Of a stretch of 64,000 bases of DNA, positions 43,685 to 52,551 are shown piece by piece (positions within the stretch are counted from its first letter, which is position 1; every line of letters starts with the position of its first letter). The position numbers and the translations under genes were made by a program. The notes under the pieces were generated by a model. The model made no database searches. It had not been told where the DNA came from and saw only the letters and a program-made list of their open reading frames with translations. Origin of the DNA: Microbacterium sp. SD291 (GTDB lineage Bacteria; Actinomycetota; Actinomycetes; Actinomycetales; Microbacteriaceae); contig NZ_JADIJR010000001.1 in NCBI RefSeq assembly GCF_017355365.1, forward strand, positions 243,876 through 307,875, read 5' to 3'.

Positions 43685-44444
43685 CCCGGGAGACGGACGC
43701 CGTCTTCGGGTAGGTCCCACCTCGCCCACCGACCTCGAAGAGGTCGATGAGGAGCAGCATCGGGTAGTCAGGGGCTTGAGGGATCCGGCGGACGACGACA
43801 CCGTCGCAGCCGATCACCGTCTCCCGCGCACCCCAGATCGCAGTCCAGGTATGTGCCCGGCTCGCGTCGAACGGCAGCACGACCTCGGTCATGTCGGTCG
43901 TCATCCGCGGGTCGTGATGCGCCTTGACGCCCGTCCGCGCGGTCGTCGTGGCGCCGACGGCCTCCGCGTCGATCTCGAAGATGCAGATCTCCCCGGCGTC
44001 ATCCTCGGACCGGTGCTCGACGCCGACGAGCCACGCGGCGAGCATGCAGCCGGCATCCGTGCTCGCCGACACCGTGATGTCCACACGGCCGCGCGAGGGC
44101 GCGAACAGCAGCCGCTCCGGGGTCTCGGTGCGGACGACGAGGCCATCGGAGCGGTGGCGATGCGTGCCTCGCGCTGAGCCGACCGGGCCGGAGTACGTCC
44201 CCGTCTGCACGTTCGAGACGCGCAGCGGCGCATCTTCAGGCCGCCAGTCCGGCTGGTCCTCCTCGATGCGCAGCTCGAGTCCATGGACGCCGATCCCGTA
44301 GCGCGCCTCGGAGCGCTCCGGCGTGCTCCAGTGCGGCAGATAGTGCGGCACCCACCGGTCAGGCCGGAGACCTTCGGAGAAGTCGTCGTCGAAGTCCGCG
44401 AGGCGTCGGGGAACGGGCGGAAGCGGCTCAGAGCGGATGGTCAC
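43665..44444 (-). CDS. GH16-like beta-jelly-roll protein with altered catalytic motif
   Basis: A 259-residue protein resembling the concanavalin-like fold of glycoside hydrolase family 16. The motif usually read as ExDxxE appears as EICIFE (Glu152, Cys154, Glu157), so the central Asp is Cys. No signal peptide, unlike secreted GH16 enzymes. It may be a cytoplasmic relative with changed or lost activity. The GTG at 44444 has GGGAGG at the right distance, preferred over the ATG at 44459. It overlaps SURF1 tail-to-tail by 20 bases and lies downstream of the cupin gene. Confidence 0.75.
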   Translation of the reverse strand: MTIRSEPLPPVPRRLADFDDDFSEGLRPDRWVPHYLPHWSTPERSEARYGIGVHGLELRIEEDQPDWRPEDAPLRVSNVQTGTYSGPVGSARGTHRHRSDGLVVRTETPERLLFAPSRGRVDITVSASTDAGCMLAAWLVGVEHRSEDDAGEICIFEIDAEAVGATTTARTGVKAHHDPRMTTDMTEVVLPFDASRAHTWTAIWGARETVIGCDGVVVRRIPQAPDYPMLLLIDLFEVGGRGGTYPKTASVSRVTAWAE

Positions 44445-44486
44445 GCGCCATCCTCCCATGCACCGCCGACGTCGGAGCGGCCGGCC

Positions 44487-44921
44487 TCAGTCCTGCCACG
44501 GCATCGGACGCTCGGGGAGACGCGCGCTGTCGTCCGGCAGATGCGGCAGCTCCTCCCCGCCCGCCCGGATGCAGAGCCAGCGCAGCTCCCCCGGGCTGTC
44601 CGGACGCGCGCGCCAGGTGCGCGCGACGCCCTGCCCGACCCGGATCACGGTGCCGGGTCCGACGTCGACGACATCGTCGTCCAGGCCCATCTGTCCACGG
44701 CCGGCGAGGAACACGTACATCTCCTCGACCCGGTCGTGCACGTGCCAGTACCCGGCCTCCTCCCCCGGAACGAGGGCGTTCGCGGTCATCCCGATGAACT
44801 GCATCGTCAGCTCGTGGTCCACGACCCTCCGGCCGTCGCGCGAGCGCGTGGCGTCGAATCCGCCGTGGTGGCCGCGCCACTCGTCGAGGTCGCCGATCTC
44901 GACCACCTGATATCCGCTCAT
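44487..44921 (-). CDS. Cupin domain protein
   Basis: A 144-residue single-domain cupin. The first metal motif is YWHVHDRVEEMYVFLAG with two His and one Glu; the second motif GTVIRVGQGVARTW lacks a clear metal His, so metal binding may be weak. Substrate unknown. Its ATG overlaps the stop of the PNPOx-like gene by four bases, so the two are coexpressed. Confidence 0.85.
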   Translation of the reverse strand: MSGYQVVEIGDLDEWRGHHGGFDATRSRDGRRVVDHELTMQFIGMTANALVPGEEAGYWHVHDRVEEMYVFLAGRGQMGLDDDVVDVGPGTVIRVGQGVARTWRARPDSPGELRWLCIRAGGEELPHLPDDSARLPERPMPWQD

Positions 44922-45538
44922 CCCTGCTCCTCCGTGTCATGTTCGCTCGCCCCGGCCGAGGCACCTGTCATGGTCCGCCGCCAGCCGTCCTCGATGCGGT
45001 CGTAGACGATCCGGGTGTGGTTCCGGTCCGCCGATCCCTGCCAGAACTCCACGCGCGACGCGATGATCCGCCAGAGCACCCAGTCCCCCGGTGCGATGCC
45101 GTCGCGAGCGGCGCCGGAGCGCGCCGCGAGGTCGGCGGCGCTCTCCTCCGGCGTCGCCTCGCGCACGATTCCGCGTACGCGCACGGCGCGTACGACCGGC
45201 TGCCACCAGAAGCCGAGTGCGGCGGCGGGTGCGGCAGCGAGCTGCGCGCCCTTGCGCGAGGACCGTGGTCCCGCGAAGGCCCAGCCGTGCCCGTCCACTC
45301 CCTTGAGGATCAACGTCCGCGCATCGGGGACACCCTCCGCATCGACGGTCGCCAGGGTCGCGGCGTGCGGCTCGGGCACGTGTGCATCCGCGGCATCCGC
45401 GATCCAGATGCGGAACAGCGTCTCCGGCTCGGCGGGGATCGTCTCGAGGTCGAGAGGCGGCGCGGTTCCGGTGAGGGCGGGCAGCGCACGCAGCCAGGCT
45501 GCCAGGTCGGTCGAGGGGATGCTCTGTTCGGGCCGCAC
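44918..45538 (-). CDS. Pyridoxamine 5'-phosphate oxidase family flavoprotein
   Basis: A 206-residue FMN-binding split-barrel protein with the PdxH-like pattern: ATLATVDAEGVPDARTLILK, SRKGAQLAAAP, and the dimerisation segment SRVEFWQGSADRNHTR near the C-terminus. It resembles PdxH/PhzG more than the short nitroreductase-like group, but several PdxH substrate residues are not obvious, so I do not call it PdxH. The GTG at 45538 has CATAGT 7 bases upstream, a probable leaderless start. Coupled with the cupin gene. Confidence 0.82.
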   Translation of the reverse strand: MRPEQSIPSTDLAAWLRALPALTGTAPPLDLETIPAEPETLFRIWIADAADAHVPEPHAATLATVDAEGVPDARTLILKGVDGHGWAFAGPRSSRKGAQLAAAPAAALGFWWQPVVRAVRVRGIVREATPEESAADLAARSGAARDGIAPGDWVLWRIIASRVEFWQGSADRNHTRIVYDRIEDGWRRTMTGASAGASEHDTEEQG

Positions 45539-45577
45539 GCTCTCGACTATGCCACGGCCGAGAGGGTGCGAGGCCCG

Positions 45578-47176
45578 TCAGGCGAGCTCGATGAGGTCCT
45601 GGTACTCCTGGCTCCAGATGTCCTCGACGCCGTCCGGCAGGATCAGCACCCGCTCCGGGTTCAGCGACTGCACGGCACCGGGATCGTGAGACACGAGCAC
45701 GACAGCGCCCTCGTAGTGCGCGAGCGCGCCCAGGATCTCCTCGCGCGACGCGGGGTCGAGGTTGTTCGTCGGCTCGTCGAGCAGCAGCAGGTTCGCAGAG
45801 GACACCACGAGCGTCGCGAGTGACAGCCGCGTCTTCTCGCCGCCGGAGAGCACGCCTGCGGGCTTGAGGACGTCATCGCCGGTGAACAGGAACGAGCCCA
45901 GCACCTTGCGCGCCTCCATCTCCGTGATGTGCGGAGCGGCGGACACCATGTTCTCGAGCACCGACCGGTTGACGTCGAGATTCTCGTGCTCCTGGGCGTA
46001 GTAGCCGACCTTGAGCCCGTGTCCCGGTTCGAGCTGCCCCGTGTCCGGCTTGTCGACGCCGGCGAGCATACGCAGCAGCGTCGTCTTGCCAGCGCCGTTG
46101 AGGCCGAGGATGACCACCTTCGACCCGCGGTCGATCGCGAGGTCGACATCGGTGAAGATCTCCAGTGACCCGTAGGACTTCGAGAGCCCGGTCGCCATCA
46201 TCGGGGTCTTGCCGCAGGGCGCGGGCTTCGGGAAGCGCAGCTTCGCGACGCGGTCCTCCTGGCGCACCTCGTCGAGGCCGGCCAGGAGCTTCTCGGCACG
46301 CGCGATCATCTGGTGAGCGGCAGCGGCCTTCGACGCCTTCGCACCGAAGCGGGCCGCCTGCTGCTGCAGCGTGGTGGCCTTCTTCTCGGCGTTGGCGCGC
46401 TCCTTCTTGCGGCGCTCCTCGTCGGCCACGCGCTGGCGCAGGTAGTTCTTCCAGTTCATGTTGTACGTGTCGATGATCTGGCGGTTCGCGTCGAGGTAGA
46501 AGACGCGGTTGACCGTCTCGCCGACGAGCTCGACATCGTGGCTGATCACGATCAGCCCGCCCTTGTAGTTCTTGAGGAACTCCCGCAGCCACACCACGCT
46601 GTCCGCGTCGAGGTGGTTGGTCGGCTCATCGAGGATCATCGTCTCGGCGTCGGAGAAGAGGATGCGCGCCAGCTCGATGCGTCGACGCTGACCGCCCGAC
46701 AGGGTCGACAGGGGCTGGTCGAGGATGCGATCGGGAAGCGACAGGTTGTTGGCGATGGATGCCGCCTCGGCCTCGGCCGCATAGCCGCCCTGCGCCTCGA
46801 ACTGCTCGGTGAGACGCGCGTAGCGCTTCATCGCCTTCTCGGCGACCGCGGGATCCTCGGAGCCCATGGCGAGCGAGGCCTCGGTCATCCCCAGATTGAG
46901 CTGGCCGAGTCCGCGCGCGTCGAGGATGCGGGTGCGGGCGAGGTCCTCGGGATTGCCCGAACGGGGGTCCTGCGGCAGGTAGCCGAGTTCGCCGGAGCGC
47001 GTCACGCTGCCCCCCGAGGGCAGTACGTCGCCGGCGAGCACCTTGGTCAGCGTGGTCTTGCCCGCGCCGTTGCGGCCGACGAGACCGATCTTGTCTCCGT
47101 CGCTCACACGGAACGACACGTTCTCCATCAGGAGGCGTGCGCCAACGCGGATCTCGAGTTCGTGCACGGCGAGCAC
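45578..47176 (-). CDS. ABC-F family ATPase (ribosome-associated type)
   Basis: A 532-residue ABC-F protein with two ATPase domains and no membrane segment. First domain: GRNGAGKTT, LSGGQRRRIELARI, ILDEPTNHLD; second: GLNGAGKTT, LSGGEKTRLSLATL, LLDEPTNNLD. The charged linker between them (residues about 240-300, rich in Lys, Glu and Ala) is the arm that reaches the ribosomal P-site region in EttA-like factors. Roles in this family range from translation control to antibiotic protection; neither is provable here. The GTG at 47176 matches the LAVHELEIRVGARLL start. A TATACT promoter element lies 52 bases upstream. Confidence 0.92.
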   Translation of the reverse strand: MLAVHELEIRVGARLLMENVSFRVSDGDKIGLVGRNGAGKTTLTKVLAGDVLPSGGSVTRSGELGYLPQDPRSGNPEDLARTRILDARGLGQLNLGMTEASLAMGSEDPAVAEKAMKRYARLTEQFEAQGGYAAEAEAASIANNLSLPDRILDQPLSTLSGGQRRRIELARILFSDAETMILDEPTNHLDADSVVWLREFLKNYKGGLIVISHDVELVGETVNRVFYLDANRQIIDTYNMNWKNYLRQRVADEERRKKERANAEKKATTLQQQAARFGAKASKAAAAHQMIARAEKLLAGLDEVRQEDRVAKLRFPKPAPCGKTPMMATGLSKSYGSLEIFTDVDLAIDRGSKVVILGLNGAGKTTLLRMLAGVDKPDTGQLEPGHGLKVGYYAQEHENLDVNRSVLENMVSAAPHITEMEARKVLGSFLFTGDDVLKPAGVLSGGEKTRLSLATLVVSSANLLLLDEPTNNLDPASREEILGALAHYEGAVVLVSHDPGAVQSLNPERVLILPDGVEDIWSQEYQDLIELA

Positions 47177-47227
47177 AGCGGTTGTCCGTTCGTCAGGGGT
47201 GGGGTTCGGCGGAAGGGCCAGCCTCTC

Positions 47228-47233
47228 AGTATA
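47228..47233 (-). promoter_or_regulatory. -10 hexamer of the ABC-F gene
   Basis: TATACT on the minus strand is a strong -10 match and gives a leader of about 45 nt before the GTG at 47176. The -35 region is weak. Confidence 0.5.
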
Positions 47234-47323
47234 GATCGCGGCCGCTGAAGACCCTCTGAGGTATGAGACGGACGACACTCGGGAGTGATGTGCCAGGTGG
47301 TGCCGCGTTCGTAACGTCGGAGC

Positions 47324-47992
47324 GTGGACATCATCAACGAGATCATCTTCCAGGCCGCCTCCTCCCCTTGGCTCTACCTCGTCATGTTCGCCACGGCGGT
47401 GATCGACGGGTTCTTCCCGCCCATCCCCAGCGAGACCGTCCTCGTCGCCGCCGCAGCGGTCGCGGCGTCGTCGGGAGATGCGAACATCGTCCTGCTCTGC
47501 GCCATGGCCGCGCTCGGCGCGGTGATCGGCGACAACATCGCGTACGCGATCGGGCGCTCCGTCGGCGTGCGCCGTTGGGCGTGGATGCGGCGTCCCCGCG
47601 TCGCCGCCGCGGTGCAGCGCGCACAGCGCACTCTGGAGCATCGCGGCGCCCCGCTGATCATCGGGGCGCGCTACATCCCGGTCGGACGGGTCGCCGTCAA
47701 CATGTCGGCCGGCGCGCTGCGCTACCCGTGGCGGCGATTCCTCCCCCTGAGCATCGTCGCCGCGGTCACCTGGGCCGCCTACAGCGCGGGGATCGGCGTG
47801 ATCGCCGGCTCCTGGATCGAGGACCAGCCGCTTCTGAGCGCTGTGCTCGGCATCGCGTTCGCCCTCGTCATCGGTCTCGTGATCGAGAGGGTCGCATCGA
47901 TGAGCCGTCGCCGTCCCACCCTGCGCGCCGGCTCGGATGCGATCATCGAGGGCGAGGTGCCCGAGCCGAGCCGCGTGGAGGTGGCAGGATGA
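47324..47992 (+). CDS. DedA family membrane protein
   Basis: A 222-residue DedA/SNARE-associated-type protein with the family marks VIDGFFPPIPSETVLV near the N-terminus, GDNIAYAIGR and RYIPVGRVAVNMSAGAL. DedA proteins act as lipid flippases or affect membrane homeostasis. TAACGT at 47312-47317 is 6 bases before the GTG, suggesting a leaderless start. Its stop overlaps the start of the sensor kinase gene by four bases, so the DedA protein, kinase and regulator share an operon. Confidence 0.9.
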   Translation: MDIINEIIFQAASSPWLYLVMFATAVIDGFFPPIPSETVLVAAAAVAASSGDANIVLLCAMAALGAVIGDNIAYAIGRSVGVRRWAWMRRPRVAAAVQRAQRTLEHRGAPLIIGARYIPVGRVAVNMSAGALRYPWRRFLPLSIVAAVTWAAYSAGIGVIAGSWIEDQPLLSAVLGIAFALVIGLVIERVASMSRRRPTLRAGSDAIIEGEVPEPSRVEVAG

Positions 47993-49239
47993 CTCCCATG
48001 GCGGCGAAGCGGACCCGGGCGCGCAGGAACCGGCGACCACGGCCGGCCTGGATCCGCGATCGGCGCACGGCGATGATCGTCGTGCTGTCCGTGGTCGCGG
48101 TCGTTCTCTTCTCCGTTCTCGTGCCGCTGCACGGCGCCGCCTACGGCAGCCCGATCCCGGTGACGATGCTGCTCGGCGCCGCCGCGGTCGCGGCTCCCCT
48201 GGTGTCGATGCGGCGGCCGAACCTCGCGATGATGCTGTTCACCGCCGCCGCGCTGCTGATCCCTCTCACGGTCCCGCGCAGCGGGGCGGTGACCGCCCCG
48301 TGGCCCTGGTCGGTGCCGATGCTTCTCGCGTTCGCCGTCATCGTCGCCGCGATCACGTTCCAGCACGGCTGGCGGCCGGGGCTCGTCCAGCTCGTCCTCG
48401 GCACCGCGGCCGGGCTCATCGCGTCGATCATGCTGCCGGAGTTCCCGAGCGCGAACTCGCTCATCGTCACGACTTCCGTGGTCGGCGGTCTGTACGTGCT
48501 CGCCGTTCTCCTCGCAGGCCGTCTGCGGCTCGGCGAGGAGCTCACGCAGGAGCGCGCGAACACGGCCCAGGAGCAGGCCCGCCGCGAGCTGGTCGAGGAG
48601 CGCACCCGCATCGCCAGGGAGCTCCACGACGTCGTGGCGCACAGCATGTCCCTCATCCAGGTGCAGGCGGCGACCGCGCGCTACCGGGTTCCCGATCTGC
48701 AGCAGGACGCCGCGACCGAGTTCGACGACATCGCGGCGACCGCGCGCACCGCTCTCGCCGAGATGCGCCGGATCCTCGGTGTCCTGCGGACCGAGGACCA
48801 CACCGCGGAGCTCGCCCCCCAGCGCGGAGTCGACGACATCCCCGCCCTCGTCGAGACCAGCCGCCGCGCGGGAGCGTCCATCGCCCTCGCCCAGGCCGTG
48901 GACGGCGACGTCTCCCCCGCCACGCAGATCGCCGCCTACCGGATCGTGCAGGAGGCGATCAGCAACGCCGTCAGGCACGCTCCGGGCTCTGAGATCACAG
49001 TGTCGGTGACCGCCGGCGACGACGCCGTCGCCGTGACTGTCCGCAACGGCGCGGCGGCGAGCCCGAGTCCGGGTGCCGGCGCCGGCCAGGGGCATGGCGG
49101 CCACGGCCTGCGCGGCATGTCCGAGCGCGCGACGCTCCTCGGCGGAACCGTGCAGGCAGGACCCGATGGCGACGGATGGACCGTCAGCGCTGTGCTGCCA
49201 CGGCATCCTGTCTCCCCCGCTCCGGAAGGAACCACGTGA
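47989..49239 (+). CDS. Sensor histidine kinase (HisKA_3 type)
   Basis: A 416-residue sensor kinase. About five hydrophobic helices span residues 28-165, then comes a coiled linker, HisKA_3 with the phosphoacceptor in RIARELHDVVAHSMS, and a HATPase domain with RIVQEAISNAVRHA and GHGLRGMSERA. The short periplasmic loops suggest it senses the membrane or an intramembrane partner, like DesK or LiaS. The ATG at 47989 overlaps DedA and the stop overlaps the response regulator, so all three are coupled. Confidence 0.93.
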   Translation: MTPMAAKRTRARRNRRPRPAWIRDRRTAMIVVLSVVAVVLFSVLVPLHGAAYGSPIPVTMLLGAAAVAAPLVSMRRPNLAMMLFTAAALLIPLTVPRSGAVTAPWPWSVPMLLAFAVIVAAITFQHGWRPGLVQLVLGTAAGLIASIMLPEFPSANSLIVTTSVVGGLYVLAVLLAGRLRLGEELTQERANTAQEQARRELVEERTRIARELHDVVAHSMSLIQVQAATARYRVPDLQQDAATEFDDIAATARTALAEMRRILGVLRTEDHTAELAPQRGVDDIPALVETSRRAGASIALAQAVDGDVSPATQIAAYRIVQEAISNAVRHAPGSEITVSVTAGDDAVAVTVRNGAAASPSPGAGAGQGHGGHGLRGMSERATLLGGTVQAGPDGDGWTVSAVLPRHPVSPAPEGTT

Positions 49240-49907
49240 GCATCAGCGTCCTCATCGCAGACGACCAGGCCATGGTGCGAGCGGGTTTCGCCGCGCTTCT
49301 GGACGCCCACGACGGCATCCGCGTGGCCGGTCAGGCCGCCGACGGCGCCGAGGCCGTGGCGATGGCCGCCCGGCTGAACCCGGACGTGATCCTGATGGAC
49401 GTGCGGATGCCCGAGCTCGACGGCATCGAGGCGACCCGGCGCATCCTCGGCCCCTCGTATCCGGCCGCGCATGTGCCGCGCATCCTGATGCTGACGACCT
49501 TCGACATCGACGACTACGTCTACGACGCGCTCGAGGCGGGTGCCAGCGGCTTCCTGCTGAAGGACGCGCTGCCCGAGGAGCTCGTGCACGCGGTGCGGGT
49601 CGTCGCGGCCGGCGACGCGCTGCTCGCGCCGAGCGTGACGAGGCGCATGATCGAGCAGTTCGCCGGGCGCCGCCCTCGGACGGCGCGTGCGGCGACGTCC
49701 CTGACGGAGCTGACGGAGCGCGAGCGCGAGGTGCTCGTGCTCATCGGCAAGGGACGCTCCAACACCGAGATCGGGGCCGATCTCTTCATCGCGGAGCAGA
49801 CCGTGAAGACGCACGTCGGCAAGATCCTGGCGAAGCTCGGCCTGCGCGACCGCGTCCACGCCGTCATCCTCGCCTACGACACCGGTCTCGTCGAACCGGC
49901 ATCCTGA
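49236..49907 (+). CDS. NarL/LuxR-type response regulator
   Basis: A 223-residue response regulator: phosphoacceptor Asp55 in ILMDVRMPE, acidic Asp9-Asp10, Lys in LLKDALPEE, and a LuxR DNA-binding domain with LTEREREVLVLIGKGRSNTE. The GTG at 49236 has GGAAGGA upstream and overlaps the kinase stop. It is the intact counterpart to the broken pair at 17-19 kb. The next gene begins 98 bases later and is a possible target. Confidence 0.94.
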   Translation: MSISVLIADDQAMVRAGFAALLDAHDGIRVAGQAADGAEAVAMAARLNPDVILMDVRMPELDGIEATRRILGPSYPAAHVPRILMLTTFDIDDYVYDALEAGASGFLLKDALPEELVHAVRVVAAGDALLAPSVTRRMIEQFAGRRPRTARAATSLTELTEREREVLVLIGKGRSNTEIGADLFIAEQTVKTHVGKILAKLGLRDRVHAVILAYDTGLVEPAS

Positions 49908-50005
49908 CTCATCCCCCGGTAGGGGGTGCGAACGGCTCTGGGGGTTGATGCCCCGCGCGTCACCGGCTCCATAGCCTCAGCGGACACCCATCCGAGGAGG
50001 ATCAC

Positions 50006-51349
50006 ATGGCCATCGTCCAGGCGCCGCCGCTCATACGGTCCCGGCCGTCCGCTCCGGGCGGCCGCGACGCCGTCATCGACCTGGTCCGCGCCGTGTGCGT
50101 GACGGGTGTCGTCCTGCTGCACTCGATCATGGTCGGGGTGACGGTCACCGACGCGGGGCCGGTGTTCGCGAACGCGAGCGACGGCACCTGGTGGATCATC
50201 CCGGTGAGCTGGATGCTGCAGGTCATGCCGCTGTTCTTCGTGATCGGCGGCTTCGCCGGTCTCCACGCCCTTCGCCGGCTGCGCTCTCGAGGCGGCACGG
50301 CCGCCGAGTTCGTCGCCGGTCGCGTGCAGCGCCTGCTGCGACCGGCGCTCGTCACGATCGCCGTCGTCGGCGCCACGCTCGCAGCCCTTGCGGTCGGCGG
50401 CGTCGACCCTGCGCTGATCGGCATCGCCGGGTTCCGGTTCAGCCAGCCCCTCTGGTTCCTCGCCGTGTTCCTGCTCTGCCAGGCGCTGCTTCCCGTGCTC
50501 GCCGCCGCGCACGAGCGGATGCCGCTGCGCACCCTCGGCCTCCTCGCCGCGGCGGCCGTCGTCGTCGATGCGCTTCGCGCCGGGACAGGGGTCGAGGGCA
50601 TCGGATTCCTGAATCTCGCGTTCGTGTGGCTCGCGATGCAGCAGGTCGGCTTCTTCCTGGCCGACGGCACGATCGACCGGCTGCCACGTACGGTGCGGAT
50701 CGCGGGCGGCGCTGCGGCGCTGGCCGCTCTCGTCGCCGCCTTCGCGGGCGGCATCTACTCCCCCGATCTGATCGCCAACATCAATCCCCCGACCGGAGCG
50801 CTCATGCTCGTCGGCCTCGTGCATCTGAGCGCTCTCTCACTGCTGCGGGAGCCGCTCGCGCGATTCGGACGGCGTCCGCGAGTCGACGCGTTCACGCGAT
50901 TCGTGAACGCGCGCGCGATGACCGTCTATCTGTGGCATATGCCTGTGCTGCTGGCGATGGCCGGCGCGTCGGCGATCGTCGCGATCAGCACCGGGGTGAT
51001 GCTGCCGGAGCCGAGCACGCTCCTGTGGTGGCTGGGGCGGCCGTTCTGGCTCGCCGCGGCCCTCGTCCTCAGCGCGATCGTCGCTGTCGCGCTCACGCGC
51101 TTCGAGACCGGGAGTGCCCCCGGCGCACCGCGTTCCGTGCGGCGCGTCGCGGCCGCAGCCCTCATCGGGATCGTGGCGGTCCTGCTGCTCCTGGTCGCCG
51201 GCACGACCGTGCTGACCGCAGCGGTCGCGACAGCCGGGATCGCCGTGTCGCTGCGGCTCGCACGCCGCTCACACCAGGCCGCGGGCGGTGAGCGCGTCGC
51301 CGACGTCGTCCGCATGCCGCAGCGTGCGCACGAGCAGCGGCACGACTGA
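50006..51349 (+). CDS. Acyltransferase 3 family membrane protein
   Basis: A 447-residue integral membrane acyltransferase with about ten helices. The N-terminal motif is AVIDLVRAVCVTGVVLLHS with its His, and VMPLFFVIGGFAG follows, as in OafA/YrhL-like proteins that acylate cell-surface sugars. GAGGAGG precedes the ATG. The last 81 bases run antisense through the 3' end of the ecfT gene, so the final 26 residues are encoded in a shared region and may be a recent extension. Substrate unknown. Confidence 0.9.
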   Translation: MAIVQAPPLIRSRPSAPGGRDAVIDLVRAVCVTGVVLLHSIMVGVTVTDAGPVFANASDGTWWIIPVSWMLQVMPLFFVIGGFAGLHALRRLRSRGGTAAEFVAGRVQRLLRPALVTIAVVGATLAALAVGGVDPALIGIAGFRFSQPLWFLAVFLLCQALLPVLAAAHERMPLRTLGLLAAAAVVVDALRAGTGVEGIGFLNLAFVWLAMQQVGFFLADGTIDRLPRTVRIAGGAAALAALVAAFAGGIYSPDLIANINPPTGALMLVGLVHLSALSLLREPLARFGRRPRVDAFTRFVNARAMTVYLWHMPVLLAMAGASAIVAISTGVMLPEPSTLLWWLGRPFWLAAALVLSAIVAVALTRFETGSAPGAPRSVRRVAAAALIGIVAVLLLLVAGTTVLTAAVATAGIAVSLRLARRSHQAAGGERVADVVRMPQRAHEQRHD

Positions 51350-51862
51350 GCGGATGCCGAGGCGGACGCCGCGCGCACGCTGCGCGTCGCGGATCTGATC
51401 GGCGAACCCGGCGACGACGGGGATCATGGCGATCGTCAGCGACACTGTCATCGAGACGGCATCTACGTCGACCCGCAACCGCCGCAGCGGCGTCAGCAGC
51501 CTCCGGAGCACCGCCAGCAGGTCGCCCATTCTGGTCGTGAGGGTCAGCAGGCTCGCCAGCAGGACGAGGGTGACCACCTTCGCGGTGCTGATCCACGCGG
51601 TGACAGGGCTCACGAAGATCCAGAGGGCGAGGGCGAGGATCAGCACGAGCCAGCGCAGCCGCCACATCTCGGCTCCGAGCACGTGCAGCGGGAGCCCTGC
51701 CACGGCGTACAGCGCGCACACGACGAGCAGCGCCGCGCCGATGGTCCAGACATCGTGGAGAAACAGCGAGAGGGCGAGAGCGGAGATCGCCAGTCCCGCG
51801 AGCTTCACGCCTGCCGGCATCCGGTGCAGGATGCCGGTGCCGGGGCGGTACAGCTGGATCAT
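51269..51862 (-). CDS. bioN: ECF transporter transmembrane component (BioN/EcfT)
   Basis: A 197-residue EcfT-type membrane protein with about five helices and the coupling motif region near the C-terminus (DAQRARGVRLG and ALTARGL). It links the BioM ATPase to the BioY substrate-binding subunit for biotin uptake. The ATG at 51862 overlaps the bioM stop by four bases, which makes it preferable to the GTG at 51868. Its 3' end overlaps the opposing acyltransferase gene by 81 bases. Confidence 0.9.
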   Translation of the reverse strand: MIQLYRPGTGILHRMPAGVKLAGLAISALALSLFLHDVWTIGAALLVVCALYAVAGLPLHVLGAEMWRLRWLVLILALALWIFVSPVTAWISTAKVVTLVLLASLLTLTTRMGDLLAVLRRLLTPLRRLRVDVDAVSMTVSLTIAMIPVVAGFADQIRDAQRARGVRLGIRSVVPLLVRTLRHADDVGDALTARGLV

Positions 51863-52551
51863 CCGCACAGCTCCCGGTACGTCCGGATGACGTCCTCAGG
51901 CGCGCCGGCCGCGGCGATCTCGCCGCCTTCGAAGAGCACGGCCTGATCGCAGCGCTCGGCCAGCTCGAGGTCGTGGGTGACCAGCACCAGCTGCGCCCGC
52001 TGCGCCAGCAGGAGATCGCCGATGCGGCGCGAGTTCCGCAGATCCAGGAGCGTGGTCGGCTCGTCCGCCACGATCAGCGCGGGGTCGGTGATCAGCACCG
52101 ATGCGAGCGCGAGCAGCTGCTTCTGGCCGCCGGAGAGGTCGGATGCCGGGATGTCGGCACGATCCGCCAGGCCGTGCTCCGCCAGCGCGTCTGCGACCCG
52201 TTGCGCGATCTCGGTCCGCTCCAGTCCTCGCAGCGACAGCGCGAGATCCTCCGACGCCGTGGGCATCAGGATCTGCGCCTGCGGGTCGGTGAACACGAAC
52301 CCCACGCGGCGGCGAAGAGCCGTGCGATCGCGCTCCGCGTCCAGCCCGTGCACCGTGACTCGCCCCCCGCTGGGGGCGACGAGACCGTTCAGGAGCCGCG
52401 CGAAGGTCGACTTTCCCGAGCCGTTCGCGCCGATCACCGCGATGCGCGCCGCAGTGAGCTCGATGCTGACCTCGCGAAGGATCGTCTGTCCCTCCCGCTG
52501 CACCGAGACCCGATCGAGCGCGATCGTGGCGACAGCGGTGTCAGGCAGCAC
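51859..52551 (-). CDS. bioM: ECF transporter ATPase (BioM)
   Basis: A 230-residue ABC ATPase of the energy-coupling-factor type: Walker A GANGSGKST near residues 38-46, signature LSGGQKQLLALAS, Walker B LIVADEPTTLLD and switch His in VTHDLEL. It lies between bioY and bioN with overlaps on both sides (11 and 4 bases). The GTG at 52551 starts inside the bioY 3' end. ATP hydrolysis drives biotin import. Confidence 0.92.
   Translation of the reverse strand: MLPDTAVATIALDRVSVQREGQTILREVSIELTAARIAVIGANGSGKSTFARLLNGLVAPSGGRVTVHGLDAERDRTALRRRVGFVFTDPQAQILMPTASEDLALSLRGLERTEIAQRVADALAEHGLADRADIPASDLSGGQKQLLALASVLITDPALIVADEPTTLLDLRNSRRIGDLLLAQRAQLVLVTHDLELAERCDQAVLFEGGEIAAAGAPEDVIRTYRELCG

Noticed and set aside
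47263..47988. Upstream extension of the second sensor kinase through the DedA gene.
   Set aside because: DedA is coded in another frame with clear motifs; the kinase ATG at 47989 overlaps its stop exactly.
47177..48040. N-terminal extension of the ABC-F protein across the DedA and kinase genes.
   Set aside because: It runs opposite two real genes, and normal ABC-F length and start motif are reached from the GTG at 47176.
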